This document shows, one piece after another, positions 1 to 9,006 of a stretch of 64,000 nucleotides of DNA. Source of the DNA: Thereva unica. Its lineage: Eukaryota; Arthropoda; Insecta; Diptera; Therevidae. The notes beneath the pieces were generated by a model. The model saw only the letters and a program-made list of their open reading frames with translations. It searched no databases and had not been told where the DNA came from. Location: positions 67,317,470 through 67,381,469 of the forward strand of contig OX465284.1 of assembly GCA_949987705.1 (NCBI GenBank). Reading direction: 5' to 3'. How positions within the stretch are numbered: the stretch's first letter is position 1; every line of letters starts with the position of its first letter. A program made the position numbers and the translations under genes.

Positions 1-241
1 TGTACTGCCAATTTAATAACAATTATCTAGGTACAAATTCTATCAACCTTTTATCTGTTGTTTTACAATTTTTAACAATTCAATAATTATTTTCTTAATT
101 GTCAATAATCGGATGCAATAATCGCATGAAATAATCGATTTTCGATGTAATCGGATTGGAAAAAAACGATGCAATTGTTTCGATTAATCGAATCGAATAA
201 TCGATTGTCCGATTAATCACGATGTAATCGGCCATCCCTAG
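1..241. mobile_element. terminal segment of a hAT-like DNA transposon
   Basis: The segment is packed with AATCGATT/ATCGATTA-type repeats from about 100 to 232 and ends abruptly in GGCCATCCCTA. Its reverse complement starts TAGGGATGGCC followed by the repeats, the usual look of a hAT terminus with subterminal transposase-binding repeats. The other end lies outside the window, so neither TIR pairing nor target duplication can be shown. No coding sequence is visible. Superfamily assignment is inference from end style only. Confidence 0.45.
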
Positions 242-1636
242 AAGTCAGAATTCTGTCGCGGTAGTATTGGATGGAAAGGTAGTGGAATAAAGCCGCGTGT
301 TGGCTGATGTCAGTTATTTCACTCTTCTCTTAACTATTTTTCAGACTAGAGCTTGGTTTCAGAGATTGCACTCAAATGATAGAACCACCGACAGAACAAA
401 AGGGATCCTCTGAGTAGCATCCGCTAGTCTTTCACATAAAAAATGCTTTCATATAGGCTCTATATATTGTAGAGGCTTAGTAGGCTTAGTATTTAAGACT
501 TATCCAAAGGAAAAAATACGGTATGAATTTAGATTTTGATTCTAAGCCAGAGATAGTTTTAAAATCAGAAATCATACTATTACAGGTTTTCTGGCACATC
601 ATTCCTAACACACATGGCAAATCCCCTAAGAGTGGAAATATTAAGACCGAAGTCCAATGGCCGGTGCTGGCATTCAAGAAGGCTCAAGAGCACCGCAACG
701 ATTCTCGAACGAGAGTCCGGTGGTCCAAAATCTGATGCCGGTGCCCATATAAAAAAAGTATTAATATTTTGCGCGGCACCGGCCCTTTAAAGAATAAAGG
801 TTTTGATTTTTAGTGAAAAAATGGAGGAAAAATAGTCCGGGAGGCAACAGTGCAAAGGACACAATCATTTCACCCCTCAAGATTTTTTGGGAAATGGTTA
901 TTCTGGGGCATTTCATCATCATCCAAGGGTCAGATGCTAAAGTTGGGTTATAGCTGACCTTGACAAAAATGGAAACATATCGAAAAATTGTTTTTTAAAT
1001 AATTTAACTCCTCTTGAAATTTTGTCAACCTTTAGTTAAAGTAATATTAAAGATACAAATAATAGTCAACTGTCAGTTACCCCTGTAAACGGGATATAAA
1101 AAGTGGAGAGCAAAGCCATTTCACCCCTCATCAAATTTTTGCAGGCTATTAATTATGTTAACGAAATGATAAAAACAATAATCAGCTGCGCTTCCAATGG
1201 TATAAACACCATCAGCTAGCGTATGTTAGTTGTTAATTTAAATTTATTTTTAGTTAATTTAAAAAACCGTCAGACTGACAATCTACACCCAGTATTCCAT
1301 CAGCTGACGTTCACTATCGGCCTTTAATCAAGCGGTTTCCAAGCTGGGGGCGAGACCCTAAGCGGGGGGGGGCGCTTATAGCTCAAAAGAGAGGCGCGAA
1401 TGATTTTATCTTCTTGACTTTGCGATTCACTTTTTAATTTCTACTTAAATTTTATTGTGTCTTTTTTATTATAAATCTCATTCGATTTCGACAAATGTGC
1501 CCGATTATGAAACATGAATCAGTACCATTTCAGCAAAAGGCAGCTGTCTCTTGCGTTATAGTAGCTACTTCGTATCGTGTGTTAGGTTTGAGTCGATGTT
1601 CGGTTTGCTGGCATAAACTTTACTTTTGCAAAAACT
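242..1636. other. intergenic stretch, no gene recognised
   Basis: No ORF here resembles a protein I recognise. A 14-bp direct repeat, CATTTCACCCCTCA, occurs at 866-879 and 1117-1130. A short G-run lies near 1362-1372. A 63-70 codon ORF pair around 486-735 on opposite strands has no recognisable content. Probably old repeat debris. Confidence 0.5.
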
Positions 1637-1924
1637 TCATCGTAGTGGCTGCGGTGTGCCAAGGTGCGCCGTTTTATTAAGAAAAGGTTCGCTCGATTTT
1701 TTCACGCGTTTTCGAACACATGAAATGCGGCAACACCCAACTAAAGCGTGCGTCGTCCAGGGCTTCTCGTACTTTAAAGAAAAATTATGAAAAATGATGG
1801 TTTTTGAGCCCATTGCGACCCAACAGTGAATTTCTCGTCGTGCAGTGGTATTTCGTGATCCCCAAATGCGACAGTTTTGTTTATTGACTCTGCCTTCGTT
1901 GTCTTCAGCTTCGTTCGTCATCAA
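1637..1924 (-). pseudogene. mariner-like transposase fragment
   Basis: The minus-strand frame opens with a stretch close to the VNKQNCRIWG block found just after the first catalytic region in mariner-family (IS630-Tc1-mariner) transposases. Downstream the match fades: the expected W-C/V-W-G-G block is degraded to a CWVAMGSKT-like stretch, and the rest of the DDE domain is unrecognisable. No N-terminal DNA-binding region and no TIR are found around it. It could be a frame accident over a short motif, but the motif is distinctive. Decayed remnant; no function expected. Confidence 0.4.
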
Positions 1925-2044
1925 AATTTAGCTCGGCATTAAAAATACTTCTTATGGCATTTCCATATTGCAAGCGATGCGGCTTGTCCGTTGGCGGCAA
2001 TAATCATTGAGTTGCTTCATAATCCTCCTTAGAGTCGTTCTACC
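1925..2044. other. short flank before the errantivirus
   Basis: No feature seen. It ends in the CACG (2045-2048) that is repeated on the far side of the errantivirus (14204-14207). Confidence 0.5.
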
Positions 2045-2048
2045 CACG

Positions 2049-2534
2049 AGTTACGTCCTTGAACTCCACTGATGACCAAAATCAAGTTGCATCGCAACAC
2101 GATGCAACATGTCATTATAATTATCAAATTTAATTTCAACTTTCCCATGATTGAATTGCTAACCAAGCAATTAACCGGAAAAGGTTTTTCCTTTAAATAT
2201 TTTAACTCCATATAAAAACTGAATATGATTTTGCAAACGAAGCAATTTACCGGAAATGGTTTTCCGTTTTCCAATTTCTTGAAATATTTTATAGATGCAG
2301 AATTATTGCTTATACCACAAAAATGTATATTTTGATTCTTTGTGTTTGTAAGCAGCGATATTTTGGTTGATCGTTACAAAATTAAATGTAATAATTCAGT
2401 CTTAAGACCACTGTTAGAAAGTAAAGATTGACTCCGAAGAGTTCAATCCATGTTTTAATAAAAATTAATTAATATTATCCAAAGATAATAAATTATTGTG
2501 TTTTTATTTAACCGTATAAAATAAAAACGAAATT
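2049..2534 (+). repeat. 5' LTR of the errantivirus
   Basis: It is 486 bp, AGTTAC...AATT, and no difference from the copy at 13718-14203 was seen by eye. An AATAAA-like run near 2457-2490 and a TATA-like ATATAAAAAC near 2211 may be poly(A) and core promoter signals; this is inference from position. Confidence 0.92.
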
Positions 2535-2557
2535 GGCGCAGTCGCGGTAGAATCTAC
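2534..2557 (+). promoter_or_regulatory. primer-binding site, tRNA-Ser type
   Basis: TGGCGCAGTCG begins at the last base of the LTR and is followed by a GGTAG block. This matches the complement of a Ser-tRNA 3' end for 11 bases, then an extra C interrupts the match. Ser-tRNA priming is the known habit of many insect errantiviruses. Confidence 0.75.
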
Positions 2558-2738
2558 AAAACCCAAAGAATTTTTTTTTAAATTTTGTGTTTTAAATTGA
2601 GTGAAAATTGGATGTGTAAACATTTGTATGTGAATTAAATAACATTCTTATTTTGTGCTTGTCCGAGTGAATCCAGTAGTGTACAATAAAACAATTGAAG
2701 TGTTGAGAAGTGTAGTAAGAATAGAAACCGTGTGATAT

Positions 2739-3533
2739 ATGCCAAGGAACTCGAAAGATTACAACAGATTTGATCTAAACCGAGTTCATTTAATTGACAT
2801 AATGGCACAGCAGAACAATCCATCAACGCAAGGAGGTAGCGGAACTTCAATTAATCTTAATGATATAATAAAAGACGCACAGCGTATACACGAGTTTCGA
2901 GGAGATGGAGAATACGCACTAACTTCATTCATCAGAGAAGTTGACACAGTACTTCCAATTTTAAATGAAAACCCTCAAGTGAAACAATACGTATATAAAC
3001 GTATTATAATCAACAAAATCCAAGGACCAGCGTTAAATACAATCCGTACTCTGGGACCCGAAGCAACATGGACAGAAATGAAGGCAGCATTAGTTCAAGA
3101 ATATGGCGTTAAGGAGACTTACCATCAACTATTCCACGAAGCCCTATTAGCAAGAAATTTTCAAGTAAGAGAATATTATTTAACTTTAAGAAATATATTA
3201 GATAAAATTAATGAAAAGTACGAATTTGACATACAAAAACCTATAGAATTTAAACCGAAAAATAATGAAGAAATAATTTTAAGAGCATTTTTAAACAATA
3301 TAGACGCGAATTTGTCTTCTATAATCATAAATAAAAATATAAAAAGTTTACGTGAAGCGTATAATTTATTAGAAACGTTAGGGTTAATTAGAGACAAAAT
3401 TAAAATAAATCAAAATAAAAACGGAAATTGGAATAAGTATCAAGATAATTTCGTAAACACACTGAGAAAAAAACAAAAATTGTACCAAGTCCGCCAGGGA
3501 ATTGGAGAGAATTCAATTTCGTCAAATGAATAA
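2739..3533 (+). pseudogene. gag: errantivirus gag, N-terminal part
   Basis: An open frame of 264 codons starts 200 bp after the primer site. A second in-frame Met at 2802 (MAQQNNPS) is an equally good start. The product is a capsid-like protein: a helical region of about 210 residues, then a K/N-rich segment, without a CCHC knuckle, as in insect errantivirus Gag. The last 15-20 residues have lost Gag character and the frame stops at 3531-3533, where foreign DNA begins. The Gag C-terminus, an N/Q-rich tail, resumes about 5.1 kb later near 8662 in another frame. It would bind and package the element RNA; here it is truncated. Confidence 0.8.
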
Positions 3534-3700
3534 CGTTTTATACCAATATTAAGTATGTTAAAGCAAAAGTATGGGTTCTTTTAAGTCAATTCCGCGAAGG
3601 AGTTCCCATTCAAAACTTTACGCAGTTGAACTTATTGCTGTTCGTTTGAGGAAAAAGCATTTCTTTTTTCACTTAATAAAATGTATTATATGTTTGAACA
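3480..3700. other. left flank of the unidentified insert in gag
   Basis: Gag similarity is lost somewhere between about 3470 and 3533. The text to the hAT end at 3700 has no recognisable coding sequence. It contains GTCAATTCCGCGAAGGAGTT at 3586-3605, which resembles AATTCCGTAGCGGAGTT near 8620-8637 and, inverted, the GGAATTGAC near 8541. This suggests the ends of one insert, but no clean TIR or target duplication could be drawn. Confidence 0.4.
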
Positions 3701-6700
3701 CAGGCCCAGGAAGAGGGGGGGGCAAGAGGGTCGTTTGACATGGGCCTCCGAATTTAGGGGGCCTCCATAATATGTAGCAAGACCATAATAAACTTATAGA
3801 TGACAATAAAATAAGAGTTCTTTGAAATAAATCAGTCGATTTAAGTATGTATAATTGATCGATTGAATGTGTCAGTGAGAAAATTTTCAATTGCGAGGAT
3901 AATTTAACAAATCATTTTTAATATCTCAATATAATTCAAAATCTTATAATATCTTTTCCGGAACAATTGGGTCAATTAACTCGAAAAGCAATTAAATTGT
4001 GAAAAGAGCCTTGGACTGACTGCCAAATTTCCTTGGAAAAGCAATAAAAATGTGAAAACGTCCTAGATTTTCGGCCAAATTGCCGAAATCATAAAAGTTT
4101 GGTATGGTCAGATCTGGAGTTAATATCGTAAATATGGAATCCGTTTTTATGGTATTTTACAAATCTTTATTATAATTTGTCTATGACAACACCATTTAAA
4201 GCCTTCACCATTAAAGGTTCCTTTCATAGTTTCACGTAGGGCAATAAAAATAGTTCTAAAATACTGAATACTGCCGATACAAACACATTTACATTTAGAA
4301 ATCAAATTTTCAGAAATTTTTTTTTTGTGCAGTGTTATTTGGATTCATTTGGATACGTTGACTTGGATTTGGATACGTTGACTTGAAAATTTTAGAGAAT
4401 AATTTAAAACAGTGGTAGGTGTTACATCGCTTCAATTTTTTATATATGTAATATAAAAATTTATTAAATAGTAGTTTATTAACAGTAAGTTTAAAGTGTT
4501 GCTAAAAGTATTTTAGTTAAGTGCATCTAGTAAATTGAAATTTATAATTCAATTTTTTAAACTACATAAATTTAACGGTAATTTTTTTGGTTTATCTTTT
4601 ATTATTGATAATAAATAAAAAAATAAATCAGGTCGGGGTCGGTTATTAAAACATGAAGAGAATTTTTGAAAGTGGTGCTAGTAAAAGGCAAAAGAAAAGG
4701 CGTGTAGAGACGGCTATTAAAAATCTAAAACCGATTTCACATTTTTTCAATAAGGACTCCTCAAATCAGACGGAAAGACATGACATATTTTATAAAGAAA
4801 ATTCTACAGAGAATGTAGTTAGTGAAATAGAATTATCAGATGAAAATAGTCAATCAAACAATATGGAAAACGATTGCGAAATTGAAGCAAATCCATTGAA
4901 TACTGAAACATTGACGTTGTCTGATATTGGAATGCTAAATAAAAATAACCCGGCTCAAATGAAATCATTTATGAAAATTACTCGGTTTGAAATTCCAAAA
5001 AATATTTCAAAAGACGCCAACAACCGTCGATTTCCATATTCGTTACTTTCAAAGAAACTTGCAAATGGAGAATCGTGTGATAGAGACTGGATTTGCTGGA
5101 GCGTCCAAAACCAATCAATTTATTGTGCTCCATGTTACATTTTGAACAACAACAACAAACAATTGTCTTATTTAACAGAAAAACTGGGATACGGCATCAA
5201 AAATGGTTGGAAGAAGTTGTACGACCGGATACCATCTCATGAAAACTCTATTTTGCACAAGGAAATGTATATTTCATGGAAAAGTGCGCAAAAGGCAGCT
5301 TTGGCTGATTGTGGATTAGACAACTTGCTGGTAAACGAAATTAAAAATGAAACAACATATTGGAAAAAACTTTTGACACGTTTTCTTGATATAATATTTT
5401 TTCTATCCGAGAGAGGACTAGCATTTTTCGGATCTAATGAGCGCTTAGGGAACCCATCGAATGGAAATTTTCTTGGCTTAGTTGAACTTCTAAGTAAATA
5501 TGATGCGGTATTATCAGAACATGTTTCAAAAGTTCGAGCAACGCAAGAAGAGAAAAAGAGATTGCAAGTTCACTATCTTTCAACTAAAATTCAAAACGAG
5601 TTTATCGAACTATGTGGCTCGTTTGTTCAAAGAAAAATTATTGAGGAAATTAATAACGCTAAATATTTTTCTATTATTGCTGATGCAACTCCAGATTCAT
5701 CTCATAAGGAGCAAACAACTTTGGTTATTCGTTATGTTAAATCAAATGAACTAAATTTTTCAATTGAAGAACGCTTCATTTGTTTCGATAATTTTTCGGA
5801 AAAAACTGGCAAAGAAATTGCTGCTCACTTATTGTGTCTTTTGAAAGATTTAAATTTGAATTTCCAAAATTGTGTTGGGCAAGGATATGATAATGGAGCC
5901 AATATGGCTGGGAAATATAACGGTGTGCAAGCACTTCTTCAGCTAGAAAATTCCAATTGCACGTTCAGCAGCTGCGGTAATCATACTTTAAATCTTGTTG
6001 GAGTTGACTCAGCAGAATCCTGTAAAGAAGCAATAACATTCTTCGGAACTGTTCAGCAAGTATATAACTTTTTCAGCAGCAGTCCAAAAAGATGGGAGAT
6101 TTTAAAAAAACATCTTCGCGGAATATCTTTACACAACATTTCTAAAACCAGATGGTCTGCAAGAATAGATGCCGTTAAACCAGTGGCCCTTCATTTGAAA
6201 TCCTTATTATCAGCTCTTAAGGAAATTAAGTTATCGGGTCTTCCTGCTGAGACTCAAACTCAGATTACTTCACTTAAAAAATATATGTCATCATTTGAAT
6301 GTGTCTTGATGTCTACAATTTGGATGAAGGTTCTGGTTTTATTGCATCAAACAAATCTAATTCTGCAAACTCGGGAATCAACATTGACAACAGAAAAAAT
6401 TAATGTTGACAAACTTATTGAAGACTTAAAAGAAATTAAAAATGAATGGAATTCGATTCTTTTGGAGTCCAAAAAAATGGCAGCAGATAATGAAATTGTT
6501 ACAGAATTTGTGACAAATCGCCGAATAAAAGATCAAGTATCTGCCGAAGCATATTTTCACAACCACATTTTTAACGAGATCATTGACTCAGTAATATGTG
6601 GACTTACAAGAAGATTTAAAGCTGTTTTTTCTATATGCAACTTATTCGAACTTCTGTGGAATTTTGTTGACATGGAAGAGAAGAGCTTAGTTGAAGCAGC

Positions 6701-7254
6701 AACAATTTTACAAAAGAAATACGAAAATGAAATTGGTGAGGAAATTGTTGAAGAAATTAAATTTCTTAAAAGAGTTTATAAAACCAATTTTAAAGGCAGC
6801 ATGAAACCATCCGAGCTCTTAAAAGAAATTATTGAAAAGGGGTTTCTAAACATTTATCCAAATGTTGCTATTGCGCTTAGGATATTTTTAACTATGCCAG
6901 TAACCGTAGCGGAGGCAGAGAGAAGTTTCAGCGTTCTCAAACGCATAAAAAATTATTTGCGATCAACGATGGAACAGGATCGTGTTAATAGTTTGGCGAC
7001 GCTAACTATTAATTGGGATATTGCTAGAAATTTGGACTATTCCCAATTAATAAATTCTTTTGCAGCTATGAAGGCTCGAAAAGCTCTTTTTTAATCTGTC
7101 TTTAATACTCATTTATTGTTTTTTAATATTTTGAATAAGGTTTTGTGTTTTATTTTGAATTATTAAATTATACCATCAAAAACGATTTTTTTTATTCCAT
7201 AGGGGCCACACATATTACCTGACCTGGGCCTCCAAGTGGCTCTTACAGTCCCTG
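3701..7254 (+). mobile_element. autonomous-looking hAT DNA transposon
   Basis: The left end CAGGCCCAGGAAGAG (3701-3715) pairs with the right end, whose reverse complement is CAGGGACTGTAAGAG (7240-7254). They agree at 10 of 15 positions including CAGG and AAGAG. An 8-bp target duplication TTTGAACA sits at 3693-3700 and 7255-7262, the hallmark length of hAT. GGGCCTCC motifs recur just inside both ends (3741-3748, 7226-7233), probable transposase-binding repeats. One long intronless gene occupies the centre. All parts needed for mobility are present by inspection. It lies inside the insert that splits the errantivirus gag. Confidence 0.93.
4653..7094 (+). CDS. hAT-superfamily transposase
   Basis: An intact 813-residue frame without introns. 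The N-terminal third holds a TTF-type zinc-finger-like block around residues 115-215 (RRFPYSLLSKKLANGE, then DRDWICWSVQN, YCAPCYI and a later SHENSILHKE). Next comes a DUF4371-like segment with SIIADATPDSSHKEQ, which includes the first catalytic D region, near residue 345. The hAT C-terminal dimerisation motif lies at the end (PVTVAEAERSFSVLKRIKNY, RVNSLATLTI). This layout is that of ZMYM/Tip100-like hAT transposases. The role is cut-and-paste transposition at the CAGG termini. The start at 4653 is the first Met after an AT-rich leader. No stop or frame break is seen, so it may be active. Confidence 0.92.
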   Translation: MKRIFESGASKRQKKRRVETAIKNLKPISHFFNKDSSNQTERHDIFYKENSTENVVSEIELSDENSQSNNMENDCEIEANPLNTETLTLSDIGMLNKNNPAQMKSFMKITRFEIPKNISKDANNRRFPYSLLSKKLANGESCDRDWICWSVQNQSIYCAPCYILNNNNKQLSYLTEKLGYGIKNGWKKLYDRIPSHENSILHKEMYISWKSAQKAALADCGLDNLLVNEIKNETTYWKKLLTRFLDIIFFLSERGLAFFGSNERLGNPSNGNFLGLVELLSKYDAVLSEHVSKVRATQEEKKRLQVHYLSTKIQNEFIELCGSFVQRKIIEEINNAKYFSIIADATPDSSHKEQTTLVIRYVKSNELNFSIEERFICFDNFSEKTGKEIAAHLLCLLKDLNLNFQNCVGQGYDNGANMAGKYNGVQALLQLENSNCTFSSCGNHTLNLVGVDSAESCKEAITFFGTVQQVYNFFSSSPKRWEILKKHLRGISLHNISKTRWSARIDAVKPVALHLKSLLSALKEIKLSGLPAETQTQITSLKKYMSSFECVLMSTIWMKVLVLLHQTNLILQTRESTLTTEKINVDKLIEDLKEIKNEWNSILLESKKMAADNEIVTEFVTNRRIKDQVSAEAYFHNHIFNEIIDSVICGLTRRFKAVFSICNLFELLWNFVDMEEKSLVEAATILQKKYENEIGEEIVEEIKFLKRVYKTNFKGSMKPSELLKEIIEKGFLNIYPNVAIALRIFLTMPVTVAEAERSFSVLKRIKNYLRSTMEQDRVNSLATLTINWDIARNLDYSQLINSFAAMKARKALF

Positions 7255-7262
7255 TTTGAACA

Positions 7263-8661
7263 TTAGTCTGTAGCTGTCTCAATAGTTTATGCATCTAGCG
7301 AAAAGAAACAATTTGTCATATAAACTTGACCCCTTTTTTATTATTGGGAATGTTCCTGTTGCCGTCTGTCTACCTGCAGTCTTTGTTTTGAGTTGTTGGC
7401 TATTTGCAAGTACCCTAATACTATCAGCAGTATCTGTGTTTCTTTTTCAAAATGTTAGTTGATCCTGTGCATAGATCATGTAGGCAGTGAAAAAAGAAAC
7501 AGTGAAATCAGTGGCACAGTGGATTGTTGTTGTGAATAGGACGATGTGTGTCTGCCTGTGTGTAGAATCTTTACACCTTGTATACAATTTTGTTTATATC
7601 TATCATGGCTGAAAAGGTACCCAAGTCATATTTAATTAAGAGGAATTTAGAAGGAGTTATTACAATTCGTTTAAAGGTAGATCTTTTTTTTACGAAAATG
7701 CTAGTTAAACATGGATTTTTTTTTAAAGGACAATAAAACTAGAAGTGATGAAGATTTAGATTAAAACGCATCTTCAAAGTTGATCTCCGTCGAAGAAAAT
7801 CTACTACTGCCAATAATGAAGGACACAATTCATTATCAGGAAAGCTTGGAGATCAAAGCATTTAGATATTAATATATTTTAAGCAACAGAAATACATATC
7901 ATATGTCCGTAAATATTTTTTTCAAAGATTGTTTATCATAAATTCTTAAAAATTTAAATAGTTAGTTAATTATTGGATGTCACGTAGATATCAATAAGTA
8001 TGTTTTACGTACGTTATAAATCTCATTTATTTGAATTAATTTATAATATTTCAAAAAATTTAAGTTCAGAAATAAATAAAAATGTTATAAATAAAATATT
8101 GGCTTCAATTAATAATGACTACTACGTTACTAAAAGCATTTTATTAATAGATTTATATGAATGAAATTTTTTTAAATGAAAATAATTATTATTTTCATTT
8201 AAAAAAATTTCATTCATATAAATCTACTAATAAAATGCTTTTAGTAATTGCAGTAATAGTAAATTTCGATTTATCGAACCCCGTGCGAAATAGATTCTAT
8301 CGAGATATATTGTTTGATGAACAGCACATTGTATCTACTCAAATATTTTTAACTTCTTTTCAAAAGAATTTTAATTTGCAAGAAATATTTTCAAAACTGG
8401 TCGAAATATAAAAAAAATCAAATCAAACGCTCAGTGACGTCTCTTAATCGTCTATTGTAATTCATATGATTGCGTACTACATAAAATCAACACGGTATGT
8501 TATTTAAAGAATTCCTGCGGATATCCCCCAATTTCTTACGGAATTGACTATTGACACCATTGCCTTGTCAACTACGTCAGGTAGTTAAGTGAACTCCTAG
8601 AATGGTTTCGCCGTATCCAATTCCGTAGCGGAGTTGGGTTAAGCGAGAATGGTTTGACTGA
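7263..8661. other. right flank of the unidentified insert in gag
   Basis: About 1.4 kb between the hAT target duplication and the point where Gag resumes. No known protein is recognised. It contains a 24-codon ATG-started frame at 7605-7676 ending in AAG/GTAGAT, which could be a first exon, and a long near-perfect hairpin at 8127-8247. The final 130 bp contains AATTCC-type blocks echoing the left flank. It is probably the remainder of a transposon that inserted into gag before the hAT landed in it. Confidence 0.5.
8127..8247. repeat. 57-bp-arm near-perfect hairpin
   Basis: Arms 8127-8183 and 8191-8247 are reverse complements over 57 bp with a single mismatch (TTATTAATAG versus TTATTAGTAG), separated by a 7-nt loop AATTATT. 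Transcribed RNA would form a long stem. It may be the centre of a foldback element or an inverted-duplication junction. Confidence 0.9.
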
Positions 8662-9006
8662 ACATTTCCTTTTTCTCAGTGCAATAGAGAAAGATTTAGA
8701 AATACCTTCAACAACAATAATTTTAAACAAAATTTCGGTCGACCCCAACAAAATTATAATAATTACTTTCAAAGACAGAATTTTCGACAACCACAACAAA
8801 ATTATAGTAATTATTTTCAAAGTCAGAACTTCGGACCATCGCGGCGAGATTATAACAGTGGACAGAGACAAAATAATTCTATACAGACTCGTAAAAGCCA
8901 TTATAATAATTCATATATTAACAAAGTAAATACCCATAGAACACCAGAGCCTATGGATGTAGATCATATCCAACACGATACAACGACGATAAAATTAAAG
9001 CTTTAA
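8662..9006 (+). pseudogene. gag: errantivirus gag, C-terminal part
   Basis: The frame reads an asparagine/glutamine-rich tail with NYNNYFQ, NFRQPQQNYSNYFQ and SQNFGPSRRDYN-type repeats, then PEPMDVDH, and ends at TAA 9004-9006. Such N/Q-rich tails replace the CCHC knuckle in many insect errantivirus Gags. Its stop overlaps the start of the protease frame (K-A-L-I-D-S-G from about 8997), which is in the -1 phase, as expected for frameshift-coupled Gag-Pol. The upstream part of the gene lies at 2739-3533. Confidence 0.75.

Noticed and set aside
2029..2274. minus-strand frame, nearly repeated at 13704-13943
   Set aside because: It lies in the errantivirus LTRs, which explains the duplication.
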